From the NCBI GenBank assembly GCA_023665245.1, contig JAMPEH010000002.1:124001-188000 (forward strand): 64,000 nt of DNA, in the 5' to 3' direction. The translations under genes and the position numbers were made by a program. Within the stretch, counting starts at the first letter, position 1; every line of letters starts with the position of its first letter. Origin of the DNA: Muribaculaceae bacterium (GTDB taxonomy: Bacteria > Pseudomonadota > Alphaproteobacteria > Rs-D84). This document shows, piece after piece, positions 1-8,243 of this stretch. The notes under the pieces were generated by a model. It was not told the DNA's origin and did no database searches. It saw only the letters and a program-made list of their open reading frames with translations.

Positions 1-798
1 GTATTTAAACTGACCGGTGCCAGAATTATAAAAGAATTTGTTTGAAACCGTGTCATAGAATGTGGGTGTATCGGCAGCGTCAAGGACGGGTATCAGGTTC
101 ATAATCAGTGTGTCGTTTCGCCAAAAACGGGCATAATATACGCGTCCCATAAATTTTCGTGAATCTGTTTTTGAATTAAATGTGACCGCCCCCAGGGATA
201 AATTGTTTGTTGTTGGTGTTTCGGACAGTGTCGGTATATTTTCTATTGTTTTGTCGTTTACAGTGAGGGTGTCATTGTACCAGCGTATTGTTTGTGGCGT
301 ATCATCTACGATTATTTCTGTGTATGTATGGTTGCCGAATGCGGTCAAAATATGTGGCGCACCATCACAATAGTTTGTTGCATTTGTGTACCATACCAGG
401 TATTGTCCGTTTTTTATCAGGCCCGTAAGGCCACTGCGTGCGCCCAGCAGACAGCCGTCATGATTTGGGACTGTATTATCCATCCAGGCTTTTATTTCGA
501 ATTGCAGTTCGGCAGATGGTGGAAATCCCAAATCAATATGTTGTGAGCCATCAAAATATAAATAGTCCAGAACTGTTATTCCGATGTTATATTTTGTTTC
601 GTTATATATGGTGCAAAGTTTACAGGTTGAATTCTGCGACATCGGTGTGTAAACAATTTTATCGCCGATGGCGGCTGCTAAACTAGGGGTGGTGGTTTTG
701 TGTGGTGTTAACAGGATTTTCTTGTCGCCAATATGTAAAAATGCGCCATGTGCTGAAATGGTGTATATATATAATATAAATATTATAAATTTTTTCAT
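1..798 (-). CDS. secreted LamG-like protein, partial (C-terminus beyond window)
   Basis: The minus-strand frame is open from an ATG at 798 to the window edge (266 codons, no stop). The N-terminus (M-K-K then a hydrophobic stretch ending near S-A-H-G-A) reads as a signal peptide. From about residue 75 the pattern YFDGSQHIDLGF, then LLGAR, then VYYARFW, resembles a concanavalin/LamG-type jelly-roll as found in bacterial surface proteins; this is family resemblance only. The ribosome site is weak (AGGAA about 15 bases upstream). It lies 24 bases past the terminator of structured RNA R1, which may be its leader. Substrate and function are unknown. Confidence 0.7.
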   Translation of the reverse strand, partial: MKKFIIFILYIYTISAHGAFLHIGDKKILLTPHKTTTPSLAAAIGDKIVYTPMSQNSTCKLCTIYNETKYNIGITVLDYLYFDGSQHIDLGFPPSAELQFEIKAWMDNTVPNHDGCLLGARSGLTGLIKNGQYLVWYTNATNYCDGAPHILTAFGNHTYTEIIVDDTPQTIRWYNDTLTVNDKTIENIPTLSETPTTNNLSLGAVTFNSKTDSRKFMGRVYYARFWRNDTLIMNLIPVLDAADTPTFYDTVSNKFFYNSGTGQFKY

Positions 799-821
799 GT
801 TTTGTACTGTTTTTTCCTGTG

Positions 822-1058
822 AAAAAAAAACCGTCACATGGAAATGACGGTCGGGTATTTTCAAGGTCATAATCTGAATGACTCTGTGGTTTTTAATTAT
901 GTTAAAATTTATTGTATAGCCACAGATACCCGACCCAAAATGTTAGGTCAGGAAAAAACAGTGCGAACACATCGGTGTACGCTGTGGATGACGATGCCAT
1001 TCGCACCGCAGATTATGGGTCTTGAAAACCCCGAACCCCAAATCCCTTTGTGGTTCAT
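822..1058 (-). ncRNA. structured RNA R1 (six-member family) with terminator
   Basis: On the minus strand the parts pair as follows: 5' hairpin with a GGGA tetraloop (about 1033-1056), P1a 1021-1028 with 858-865, P1b 1009-1016 with 869-876, hairpin H1 1000-1006 with 961-967, H2 946-952 with 929-935, H3 920-925 with 884-889. A linker at 849-858 is perfectly complementary (10 bp) to the H2 3' arm at 926-935. A terminator hairpin (831-850) with nine T follows. A TATACA-like -10 lies at 1065-1070. The LamG gene follows. The short ORF across it is not conserved in R2, where the matching segment has a one-base indel, so RNA rather than protein is conserved. Confidence 0.75.
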
Positions 1059-1110
1059 GTTAATTGTATAACAAAGGATTAATAAAATCTATGTTAAATT
1101 ATTCGGGTGT

Positions 1111-2412
1111 TTATTTCCCCAAACACAATTGTCCGAATGTTGCGTCCAGTACATCGGTGGCGGTAATTGTTCCGAGGATTTTGCCAATGTTGTCAGCGGC
1201 GCGACGTGTGTGTTCGGTAAATATGTCATAGTTGCTGCTTGACAAATCCAGTGCGTTTTTTAACTCAATCGCCGCGTCGGTCAACAGGCGACGTGTTCGA
1301 TTATTAATTGCAACCTGGGATTCTGTCGTATCCAAATCGTGATGGATTTTATCCCGTATTGCGTTCATTAAATTATTTATGCCATTGCCTGTTTTGGCAG
1401 ATGTATAAATAATGTTTTCTGATGTCTTTTCAGATAATAAATCTGATTTGTTAATAACGATTATTTGATTTGGTTGATAATTTACTTTAACTTCTGTGGT
1501 AAATACACGGATAACTAAATCAGCGTTTTGTATTTCGTTATTTGTGCGTTCAATACCGATTTTTTCAATTGTGTCGACTGCGTCATCACGCAGTCCAGCG
1601 GTGTCTGATAAATTGACAAAATATCCATCAATATCCAGATTCACAGACACAACATCACGTGTCGTGCCAGGGACATCGGATACGATTGCGCGGTTTGAAC
1701 CGACGATGCGATTGAATATTGATGATTTGCCGACGTTTGGTTCGCCCACCAATACGATATTGTATCCGCCCCGTATTGCGCGTGCGCGGTGTGCATTATT
1801 TAATGCGGTTGTGATTTCGTTATACAGTTTTTCGGTGCGCGTGCGCAATGTATCGCCAATATTTTGGGGCAGGTCGTCTGGTTCATAATCCAAAATGGCG
1901 GCTGCATATGCGGAAATTTCAATCATCTGATTGCGCCAAGCGGTGTAAATACGACTGTCGGTACCGGTCATTGATTGCAATGCTGTCTGACGTTGTTTAT
2001 CGGTTGTTGCATCCAACAGCGCCGCCAGACCATCAACATCCGCCAAATCCATTTTGTTGTTATAAAACGCACGGCGTGAAAATTCGCCCGGTGCGGCCAT
2101 CCGTGCGCCAAATTCGGTTGTCAGGTAATCAAAAATCTTGTCAATTACCGCCGGGGCGCCATGACTATGTATTTCTATAACGTCGGTGCCGGTAAATGAA
2201 TTTGGTGCGGCAAAATAGATTAACAAACACTGGTCAATCAGGCCGCCTGTATTATCCGTCATATTTACCAGGTATGTTTTGCGCGCATCAAATGATTTTT
2301 TGTTTGATAATTTTGCAAATACGTCACGCAGGTTATCGCCCGATATTCGGATAACCGCAACGCCTGATTTCCCGTGTCCTGATGACAGGGCAAAAATTAT
2401 GTCGTTATTCAT
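1111..2412 (-). CDS. mnmE: tRNA modification GTPase MnmE (TrmE)
   Basis: MnmE with MnmG modifies the wobble uridine (xm5U34) of certain tRNAs. The 433-aa protein has the N-terminal tetrahydrofolate-binding domain with the family segment PGEFSRRAF near 108-116, a helical domain, and an inserted G domain: G1 GEPNVGKSS (223-231), G3 DTAG (270-273), G4 NKSD. It ends in CLGK, keeping the C-terminal cysteine of the C-[IL]-G-K motif. Length is usual for the family. The ATG overlaps the ruvA stop by one base (TAATG), so the two are co-translated. R1 lies downstream. Confidence 0.97.
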   Translation of the reverse strand: MNNDIIFALSSGHGKSGVAVIRISGDNLRDVFAKLSNKKSFDARKTYLVNMTDNTGGLIDQCLLIYFAAPNSFTGTDVIEIHSHGAPAVIDKIFDYLTTEFGARMAAPGEFSRRAFYNNKMDLADVDGLAALLDATTDKQRQTALQSMTGTDSRIYTAWRNQMIEISAYAAAILDYEPDDLPQNIGDTLRTRTEKLYNEITTALNNAHRARAIRGGYNIVLVGEPNVGKSSIFNRIVGSNRAIVSDVPGTTRDVVSVNLDIDGYFVNLSDTAGLRDDAVDTIEKIGIERTNNEIQNADLVIRVFTTEVKVNYQPNQIIVINKSDLLSEKTSENIIYTSAKTGNGINNLMNAIRDKIHHDLDTTESQVAINNRTRRLLTDAAIELKNALDLSSSNYDIFTEHTRRAADNIGKILGTITATDVLDATFGQLCLGK

Positions 2413-2987
2413 TATTTATTTCCGCTGATTTCTTTTAATGCCATTGGTACCAGTTTTGTCACGTCCATACCCGGATTTGCGGCGACCAAACGCTGTGCCA
2501 TGTCGATAATGTCCAAGCGCCTGTATCCCAAACTTTCCAGCGCCGCCAACAAATCGGGCATGGCGCCAGACGATGTATCTGTATCAAAGTTAAATGTGCT
2601 GTTGCCGACCTTGGATTTTAATTCAACAATGATTTTTTCGGCAACTTTTTTACCAACACCTGGGGCGGTGGCAATTGTTTTTGCGTCGCCCGTCGCAATC
2701 GCGGACATTAATGTATCTGTCTTTATCGTGGATAAAATGGCCAATGCAACCTTGGGCCCGACACCAGATACACCTGTTAATTGGTTAAACAGATTTTGTG
2801 CAGCAATAGATGAAAATCCGAAAAGTCGAATTGAATCTTCGCGGACAACGGTTTCAATCCATAATGCCACCGTTGATTTTGGGGCGAGTATTTCCGGGGT
2901 AAAAACTTTATATCCAACCGGGCCCGCCATTAAAATTACGTATCCGTCGCCGCAATAATCAATTGTGCCTTGCAATTTGCCAATCAT
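2412..2987 (-). CDS. ruvA: Holliday junction branch migration protein RuvA
   Basis: RuvA binds four-way junctions and loads the RuvB motor. The 191-aa product shows the N-terminal OB-fold and two helix-hairpin-helix motifs, LTGVSGVGPKVA (about 71-82) and APGVGKKVAEKI (about 107-118), then the C-terminal RuvB-contact domain. AAGGA precedes the ATG. It is the first gene of a two-gene operon with mnmE; ruvB is absent from this window and ruvC sits separately at 4259, so the usual ruvCAB cluster is broken up. Confidence 0.96.
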   Translation of the reverse strand: MIGKLQGTIDYCGDGYVILMAGPVGYKVFTPEILAPKSTVALWIETVVREDSIRLFGFSSIAAQNLFNQLTGVSGVGPKVALAILSTIKTDTLMSAIATGDAKTIATAPGVGKKVAEKIIVELKSKVGNSTFNFDTDTSSGAMPDLLAALESLGYRRLDIIDMAQRLVAANPGMDVTKLVPMALKEISGNK

Positions 2988-3038
2988 TTGTTATCCTTTT
3001 GGGGTAATTTTAATCTAATATAATTAAAAGGTCAAATT

Positions 3039-3755
3039 ATGAGTGGACACAGTAAATGGCATAATATTCAGCATAAAAAGGGTCTGGTGGACGCCGCACG
3101 CAGTGGTTTGTTCACAAAACTGGCACGCGAAATCACAATGTCGGCAAAACTGGGCGACCCAAATCCAGATAACAATCCGCGCCTGCGTTTGGCGATTTTG
3201 CAGGCACGCAAGGCATCAATGCCAAATGACAATATCAAGCGTGCAATTGACAAGGCATCAGGCAGTAATACGGAAAACTATGTTGCCGTGCGTTATGAAG
3301 GCTATGGCCCGGGCGCGGTGCCCGTGATAGTCGAGGCATTGACCGATAACCCACGTCGTACTGTGCCAGAAATTCGTAATATCTTTGCCAAAAGTGGTGG
3401 CAACATGGGCGAAGAGGGGTCTGTTGTATTCATGTTTACACGCGCAGGTCAAATCATGTATCCGGCCAGTATCGGCAAGACAGAAGATGAAATGATGGAA
3501 ATCATCATGGATGCAAATGCAGATAATCTGGAAACATCAGATGAAGGTTTTATTATCACAACCAAGCCAGATGATTTTATTAATGTTCAAAAAGCACTGG
3601 CCGATGTCTTGGGCGAACCAGAACAGGCAGAATTAACGTGGATTCCAAATATGCCAATGGATTTGGATGATGAAACATACGCCAAGGTTGAAAAGTTGGT
3701 GGACAACTTGGATGCGAACGACGACGTTCAGAAAGTGTTCACAGCTGCTGCATAG
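3039..3755 (+). CDS. yebC: YebC/PmpR (TACO1) family protein
   Basis: Begins MSGHSKWHNIQHKKG, the hallmark of the YebC family, and keeps ARKASMPNDNIKRAIDKA and the EEGSVVFMF segment. At 238 aa it is full length. Members are described as DNA-binding regulators and, more recently, as translation factors that help ribosomes at proline stretches; which applies here cannot be told. AAAGG lies about 8 bases before the ATG. It is divergent from ruvA and ends in a strong terminator. Confidence 0.95.
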   Translation: MSGHSKWHNIQHKKGLVDAARSGLFTKLAREITMSAKLGDPNPDNNPRLRLAILQARKASMPNDNIKRAIDKASGSNTENYVAVRYEGYGPGAVPVIVEALTDNPRRTVPEIRNIFAKSGGNMGEEGSVVFMFTRAGQIMYPASIGKTEDEMMEIIMDANADNLETSDEGFIITTKPDDFINVQKALADVLGEPEQAELTWIPNMPMDLDDETYAKVEKLVDNLDANDDVQKVFTAAA

Positions 3756-3774
3756 GTGCGTGCGTACAATGATT

Positions 3775-3801
3775 AAAAATCCCCCAATCGGGGGATTTTT
3801 G
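3775..3801 (+). terminator. terminator after yebC
   Basis: Stem ATCCCCC / GGGGGAT with an AATC loop, flanked by A and T runs, so it could work in both directions. From here to R2 (about 3801-3940) I see no gene or clear signal. Confidence 0.9.
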
Positions 3802-3939
3802 TTTCGCCCGCAAATAAAATAAAGATATTACCTGAGGTAATGGTCATTGCGATTTACGTATATCGCGCGAATTATCGTTTGGCAATGACGTTATTCCCAC
3901 GCAGAAAAACATTTCTTATAAATCATAGGCGACCCAATA

Positions 3940-4170
3940 TTAAAAAATGCCACATGAAAAATTTCAGTGGCCGGGATGTTAGAAAATCACATCAACTTGA
4001 TTCCGTATGTCTTTCGGTTGCCCGTATTTTATACACATACAGCATCCCGGCCAGTATGGCGGGAATATCGGTGCGAACGCCGTATTTTTAACATGTTTCG
4101 ATGCGTTGTCGCACCGGTTGATGTGAGGCTTTCTAAAACCCCGAACCCATATCCCTATGGATTCATGGGT
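3940..4170 (-). ncRNA. structured RNA R2 (six-member family) with terminator
   Basis: Second minus-strand copy. 5' hairpin 4143-4164 is a 9-bp stem with a GGGA tetraloop; P1a 4130-4136 pairs with 3979-3985, P1b 4117-4126 with 3987-3996 (10 bp). H1 uses CGGTGCGA and TTCGCACCG. The linker 3969-3978 is perfectly complementary over 10 bp to the H2 3' arm 4043-4052. H3 carries an inner hairpin with a GCAA tetraloop. Terminator hairpin 3949-3971 is followed by a T run. An extended -10 (TGCTAAAAT) sits at 4172-4180. Unlike the other copies no gene follows; yebC converges on it, so this one may act in trans or be a remnant. Confidence 0.72.
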
Positions 4171-4258
4171 AATTTTAGCATTTGGTGATAAAAAAATCCA
4201 GAAATAATAGAAAACCATAATACTTTTATGTATAATTTGTTTATCAAGGGTGGTGTAA

Positions 4259-4735
4259 ATGGTTAGGATTTTAGGTATTGACCCAGGGTTATTGCATACC
4301 GGTTGGGCGGTGATTGAAACGGCAGGGCAAAATCGTAAATATATTGCCAGTGGTGTCATTTTGCCAAAAACAAAAGAAGAATTTTCAGTGCGCCTGTGCA
4401 CTATTTTTCGTGGGGTGCATGAACTGTGTGAAACATTTCAACCTGATGAGTGTGCAATTGAAATCACGTTTGTAAATAAAAATCCGACGACAACACTGGC
4501 GCTGGGGCATGCACGCGCGGCGGCGATTGTGGCGGTCGCAGATTGTAATGTGCCGTTGTTTGAATACGAACCCAACAAGATAAAAAAGACACTGACCTGT
4601 GCAGGGCATGCGGATAAAGAGCAGGTATATAAAATGGTGCGTATGTTGTTGCCGGCGGCAAACCCAAAAACGGCCGATGAAAGTGATGCAATTGCAATTG
4701 CACTGACGCATGCAAATACACGGCGGTTTGTTTAG
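4259..4735 (+). CDS. ruvC: crossover junction endodeoxyribonuclease RuvC
   Basis: RuvC resolves Holliday junctions. The 158-aa protein has the RNase-H-like fold signature with acidic residues D8 (GIDPG), E68 (AIEITF), and D140/D143 (DESDAIAIA), plus the NKNP segment followed by LGHARAA. Length is close to the family norm. AAGGG stands upstream of the ATG and a TATAAT at 4231-4236 is a candidate -10. It is separated from ruvA by yebC and R2. Confidence 0.95.
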   Translation: MVRILGIDPGLLHTGWAVIETAGQNRKYIASGVILPKTKEEFSVRLCTIFRGVHELCETFQPDECAIEITFVNKNPTTTLALGHARAAAIVAVADCNVPLFEYEPNKIKKTLTCAGHADKEQVYKMVRMLLPAANPKTADESDAIAIALTHANTRRFV

Positions 4736-4800
4736 GAATACCTTCTTTTTTTATTGTAGCCCGTTGTTTGATATAATTGTCATAAACAAAGGGGTTTATT

Positions 4801-5079
4801 ATGAATTTAGATGATGTTGAATTGTACCGGGTTAAATTGCGTACACGTCAACGGCACTTGATACGCGCATTTGTGATTAATCTGGTTATGATTACAATTG
4901 TTTGGTTATTAACATTTGTGCCGGGATTTTTATTCTTGGGTGTTATAATGACAGGACTGTCGGCGACAATGATGCATTTTGCAATGATTGGTGCGCTGGG
5001 GCTGTGGGGCGTGATAAATTTTGCGTTTTTCTTGGCGCCTGCGATTGCGATTGGTGGCGGTGCGTTTGCCGGTGAATAA
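4801..5079 (+). CDS. small membrane protein, unknown
   Basis: A 92-aa protein not recognised. After a charged N-terminus (about 1-24) come two or three hydrophobic segments (about 25-50, 55-78, 78-90), so it is probably an inner-membrane protein with a cytoplasmic head. AAAGGGG lies 7 bases before the ATG and a TATAAT at 4772-4777 may be its promoter. It is followed by a strong hairpin at 5096-5112, so it is likely monocistronic. Confidence 0.65.
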   Translation: MNLDDVELYRVKLRTRQRHLIRAFVINLVMITIVWLLTFVPGFLFLGVIMTGLSATMMHFAMIGALGLWGVINFAFFLAPAIAIGGGAFAGE

Positions 5080-5095
5080 ATATGATTTTATCCCA

Positions 5096-5117
5096 CCGGG
5101 CATAACGCCCGGTTGTC
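5096..5117 (+). terminator. terminator between convergent genes
   Basis: Stem CCGGGC / GCCCGG with loop ATAAC, followed on the plus strand by a T-rich tract; closes the small membrane protein gene. Confidence 0.75.
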
Positions 5118-5489
5118 TTATTTCTTTTTCTTAACTTCAACTGCGCTTAAAATATTTTTGTGCATCCCCAGCGCTGGCACGCGAAAACCAACCGTTTTCA
5201 CACGATATGTTTTTCCGATTTTTAATTTTCCTTGCAATTCATCACTGCGCCACTTGTTATACCATAAACTATTTTTGTTGGTGAATACTTCGCCTGACTT
5301 TGTGTAAATCAAATATGATGCCAATGTGCCAGCACCGTTGTCATTTGCAACAGCATCAACTTTGATGCCTTTATCACTTATGGTTATTGTCTGGGTTCCT
5401 GTCTTGGTCAAATATGCAATATTTATAAACAATGCGCCTATGAGAACAACACAGATTACAGTCCAAACAATAATAAATAATATTGCCAT
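5118..5489 (-). CDS. DUF1523-like membrane-anchored protein
   Basis: 123 aa: one N-terminal membrane segment (about 3-26) then a soluble domain. The stretch from YLIYTKSGEVFTNKNSLWYN to GKTYRVKTVGFRVP, ending in MHKNILS, resembles the DUF1523 family of alphaproteobacterial proteins of unknown function (small cell-envelope domain). It ends in KKKK. The assignment is by memory of the family pattern and moderately secure. It is 14 bases downstream of dciA on the same strand and probably shares its transcript. Confidence 0.6.
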   Translation of the reverse strand: MAILFIIVWTVICVVLIGALFINIAYLTKTGTQTITISDKGIKVDAVANDNGAGTLASYLIYTKSGEVFTNKNSLWYNKWRSDELQGKLKIGKTYRVKTVGFRVPALGMHKNILSAVEVKKKK

Positions 5490-5503
5490 AAAAATGTCCT
5501 TTT

Positions 5504-5848
5504 TTATTTCCTAAAACTAATCTTGGCCACTGCGTCCCGGCCAAAGTATTTATTTATTTTGTCGGTGATTTCTGGTGCCGCGTATGACAGTTGTAATGCG
5601 AACGCAGGGGTGGCAGGGCGTATGACAATTGTAAATTTATTATCACGCGTTTTGCGTACCGCGGCCAGTTTTGCAATTGATGCAATGTCCGGACTCATGA
5701 TTTTATCCCAACGCGCGGCCAAATCTGCGTCTGATGCGCGTACACCCCATATTTCCATCAATCCCCCAATCGCCGCCGCCAATGTTTGGGGGCGGCTGGC
5801 GCGGGAATAGATTGTTGGCTTTTTATTTTGTTGGTTTGACATATTCAT
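5504..5848 (-). CDS. dciA: DciA-like (DUF721) protein
   Basis: 114 aa with the DUF721 layout: a W in the first helix (MEIWGVRASDADLAARWDKI), SPDIASIAKLAAV, then LtV-type strand TIVIRPATPAFALQLSY and the ending DKINKYFGRDAVAKISF. DUF721/DciA proteins act with the replicative helicase DnaB in bacteria lacking DnaC/DnaI; that role is known for the family and inferred here. The start overlaps the end of mltA by 26 bases, so translation is probably coupled. Confidence 0.75.
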   Translation of the reverse strand: MNMSNQQNKKPTIYSRASRPQTLAAAIGGLMEIWGVRASDADLAARWDKIMSPDIASIAKLAAVRKTRDNKFTIVIRPATPAFALQLSYAAPEITDKINKYFGRDAVAKISFRK

Positions 5849-6926
5849 ACACTTTTGGCATCAGGATAAACATTTCGCCCTGGGCATGTTGGCCGTGCGC
5901 GAATTTATATGCCTCGTCTCCTTTGCCAAAGAATATGTCGGCACGTATCCAGCCCTTTATCGCACTGCCGGTGTCTTGGGCAATCATCAATCGTTGGAAC
6001 TTGCGCCCATCAGACAGGTTTGTGTTCACGTATACTGGCAATCCCAGTGTATAAATGTCGGTATCCATTGCGATTGAACGGATTTTTGACAATGGTGTGC
6101 CGAGCTTTCCAATCACATCCGGTGGTACGGATTCATAGAAATAGACATAGCGCGGATTTTTATAAATGACGTCGCGGGCCAGTGTCGGATTCTGTTTCAG
6201 ATATGTCCATACGGCGTCGGCAGAATATCCGCCGTCAGGCCGTATGCCGCGTGATTGCAATTCGCCGCCAATCGATTTGAATGGCATATCGTTAACGGCG
6301 GCAAAGTTCAATTTTACCATTGTGCCATCATCCAGTTTTAACATACCACTGCCCTGAATCTGGATGTTTTGTACGTCGACGATATTTGCCCAGTACAGAA
6401 CGCGGCCGATTTGCTTTTCAACAATGTCTTTTTTTGAAACACCCTTGTAATTGCGGCCGTCGGTCGGAACACCCATTAATGGTTCGTTGCATTCGGTGGT
6501 GCGTGTACGGCATCCTGGGATTACAGGTGAATAATATCCAGTATATGTGCCGCGTGTGCCACCATCGTCGGTATAAATCTGGTATGGTTGGAAATTTGAT
6601 TCAAACCATGCGCGTACGGTTGCGACATCGGCCGATGCAGACGGCAGCATGCGGCATTTTTCTTCGAACAGTTCGCGGTCGGGGACAACACGGCCAGTGT
6701 ATTGGATTTTTGCCCGACATGAATTGCGGAACGCCTGCAAGGCATAGCGTACATCATCATCGCGCCAACCGGGCAGGCTGGAATACGATACACGCCGCAG
6801 GTTCGATGGCATTACAGAATTGTCGCCCTGGTGTGTTGGTGTCGACAGGTCACATGCCGCCAATATTGCCATCATACCGACAGCAATCAGTTTATTAACC
6901 AATCCGATTTTATGCGTTTTTAGCAT
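5823..6926 (-). CDS. mltA: membrane-bound lytic murein transglycosylase A, lipoprotein
   Basis: MltA cleaves the MurNAc-GlcNAc bond of peptidoglycan, forming 1,6-anhydro ends. The MLTA domain (GTYTGYYSPVIPG) and the C-terminal 3D domain (AQDTGSAIKGWIRADIFFG) with catalytic Asp are present. I chose the ATG at 6926 (367 aa) because it starts a lipoprotein signal (MLKTHKIGLVNKLIAVG, lipobox LAAC) and has GGGGGGAC upstream; a start at 7037 would cover the secB promoter and start. Divergent from secB; dciA follows with overlap. Confidence 0.93.
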   Translation of the reverse strand: MLKTHKIGLVNKLIAVGMMAILAACDLSTPTHQGDNSVMPSNLRRVSYSSLPGWRDDDVRYALQAFRNSCRAKIQYTGRVVPDRELFEEKCRMLPSASADVATVRAWFESNFQPYQIYTDDGGTRGTYTGYYSPVIPGCRTRTTECNEPLMGVPTDGRNYKGVSKKDIVEKQIGRVLYWANIVDVQNIQIQGSGMLKLDDGTMVKLNFAAVNDMPFKSIGGELQSRGIRPDGGYSADAVWTYLKQNPTLARDVIYKNPRYVYFYESVPPDVIGKLGTPLSKIRSIAMDTDIYTLGLPVYVNTNLSDGRKFQRLMIAQDTGSAIKGWIRADIFFGKGDEAYKFAHGQHAQGEMFILMPKVYEYVKPTK

Positions 6927-6945
6927 TTTTATTGTGTCCCCCCAC

Positions 6946-6974
6946 TTGTAAAAGTATTTTGATAATGCTATATT
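6946..6974 (+). promoter_or_regulatory. secB promoter
   Basis: TTGTAA (6946-6951), 17-base spacer, TATATT (6969-6974), 36 bases before the secB ATG. Confidence 0.6.
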
Positions 6975-7010
6975 ACCATAAAACGAAACGTAAAAAAAGG
7001 AGCAATCGCA

Positions 7011-7457
7011 ATGGCGAAATTTAATATTATCTCTCAATTCTTGAAAGATATTTCTTTTGAAAGCCCAAATGTGCCGGAATTATTCTTTAAACAAGAAAAT
7101 GGCCAGGCAAAATTGGAAATCAATATTGATATTCAGATTAAGGGCGCAGAAAACAACTTGTTTATGGTTGATTTGATTACCAAGGTGCATTCAAAATTGG
7201 ATGCGGGCGATAAATCCATATTCTTGATTGAATCTACATATTCTGGCCTGGTTCAGATGGAAGAAGAAAAAGACGAAGAAGTCAAAAAGCGCACATTGTT
7301 GATTGATGTTCCGACATTGTTGTTCCCGGCAGTCCGCGCCTTGATTACGCGTTTGACATCGGAATCTGGATTCCCAACATTTGCAATGCAGCCAGTTGAC
7401 TTTGCTCAGTTGTATGAGCAAAAACAGGCTCAAGGTGCAGCCGCAAACGCGAAATAA
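7011..7457 (+). CDS. secB: protein-export chaperone SecB
   Basis: SecB keeps preproteins unfolded and hands them to SecA. 148 aa; starts near FLKDISFESPNVP, the conserved SecB opening, and contains DLITKVHSKL and the FPAVRALITRLTSESGFP segment with the downstream QPVDFAQLY. AAGGAG lies 9 bases upstream of the ATG. Divergent from mltA and closed by a strong terminator. Fits with secDF-yajC elsewhere in the window. Confidence 0.96.
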   Translation: MAKFNIISQFLKDISFESPNVPELFFKQENGQAKLEINIDIQIKGAENNLFMVDLITKVHSKLDAGDKSIFLIESTYSGLVQMEEEKDEEVKKRTLLIDVPTLLFPAVRALITRLTSESGFPTFAMQPVDFAQLYEQKQAQGAAANAK

Positions 7458-7458
7458 A

Positions 7459-7486
7459 AAATCCCCGCCAAATGGCGGGATTTTTT
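7459..7486 (+). terminator. terminator after secB
   Basis: Stem CCCGCC / GGCGGG followed by six T. Confidence 0.88.
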
Positions 7487-7960
7487 CAAAGAACAAATAA
7501 CAGAGAACAAATAACAATTTTCTGTTGTCAGGTATTTTTTCGCAATCTCCTGTATTCGGTACCCATTGTTTTCTGTAATCTCCTAGTACTAGGGAAATCG
7601 AGGAACGCAGTGGACACCGTCCTTCGACGGTGTGACGACAAGAGAGACGGGTTGCGCCATAGCAATAACAAGGGAGAAAAACAAATTATCTGGGCGTCAT
7701 ACCTTACACACACCGTCATGCCGTCGCAGGACGGCATCCATTGTGAAAAAATATTCAAGTCCCACTCCTGCCGCCGCAGGAGTGACAAGTATTGCTATAT
7801 GTGTTGTAATGATGAAGTGTGTTTTTTGTATTTAAGTTGTGCACAGGTTGTCACCCCTGCGTAGGCAGGGGTAGGTCTTTATAACCTGGGTTTCGCGGTC
7901 ACTATTCCCCACGGTGTGACGGTGTTGGAAAAACAAAATCCTATGATTTAAAATATTTGC
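7487..7960 (+). repeat. gene-poor stretch with palindromic interspersed repeats
   Basis: No convincing gene. At about 7570-7650 lies a repeat unit holding CCTAGTACTAGG (7582-7593) and the hairpin CACCGTCCTTCGACGGTG (7615-7632), ending GACGACAAGAGAG; a second unit with matching compensatory changes is at 56610-56700. Further GC-rich palindromes follow (GCCGTC/GACGGC near 7721-7737, ACTCCTG/CAGGAGT near 7764-7783, CCCCTGC/GCAGGGG near 7854-7872) and a related GTCATNCC...AAGTCCCA pattern recurs near 56238-56300. Looks like small dispersed palindromic elements. Confidence 0.6.
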
Positions 7961-7961
7961 G

Positions 7962-7970
7962 TGTTATAAT
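7962..7970 (+). promoter_or_regulatory. extended -10 promoter of R3
   Basis: TGTTATAAT matches the TGnTATAAT extended -10; no good -35. Predicted start about 7977 coincides with the first hairpin of R3. Confidence 0.55.
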
Positions 7971-7976
7971 ACGTGT

Positions 7977-8162
7977 GCGTTGATGAATTGTCAGCGTGGG
8001 GCTTAAACACCCTGTTTAAACACTTGGCGTCAATGTAAGACGTTAAAATCTCCAATCTATTGGTTGGAGGGCGGTGAATATATTGAATAAGCCGCGCTAT
8101 TTTGCTAAGTGTTTAATAGTGTTTAACCTCCAGCCATCTTGAATTTTCCTGATGGTTTTTTT
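7977..8162 (+). ncRNA. structured RNA R3 (six-member family) with terminator
   Basis: 5' hairpin CGTTGA/TCAGCG (7978-7996), G run and P1a 8002-8010 pairing with 8119-8126, bulge CCTG, P1b 8015-8025 pairing with 8107-8116. Enclosed: H1 8027-8031/8039-8043, H2 8050-8055/8064-8069, H3 8071-8074/8092-8095 with loop AATATATTGAA. Linker 8127-8135 is complementary (9 bp, one G-U) to the H2 3' arm 8062-8070 and its last CC starts the terminator CCATC/GATGG (8134-8155) with seven T. The 88-aa gene starts 82 bases later. Confidence 0.78.
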
Positions 8163-8243
8163 ATTAACCATCCCCGTCACTGCTGTGCCAAGGCTGCGCA
8201 GTGCCACCCCTCTGTGGGCGGGGAATAAAACTGGAGGCAAAGT

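Noticed and set aside
822..1058. R1 considered as 6S RNA, SRP RNA, RNase P RNA or tmRNA
   Set aside because: Lacks the hallmark sequences of those RNAs, is multi-copy, and has a multi-hairpin P1-enclosed fold.
838..1071. 77-aa plus-strand ORF and a 36-codon minus-strand ORF across R1
   Set aside because: The segment matches R2 as RNA with a one-base indel that breaks either reading frame; no ribosome site.
3979..4401. 140-aa minus-strand ORF over R2 and the start of ruvC
   Set aside because: Overlaps ruvC on the other strand; coding-like similarity to the R1 ORF is explained by conserved RNA with a frame shift between the copies.
6927..7037. Upstream start for mltA
   Set aside because: Would overlap the secB promoter and ATG and bury the lipoprotein signal.
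7472..7864. 130-aa ORF after secB
   Set aside because: Lies in palindromic repeats, no start signal, no protein-like pattern.
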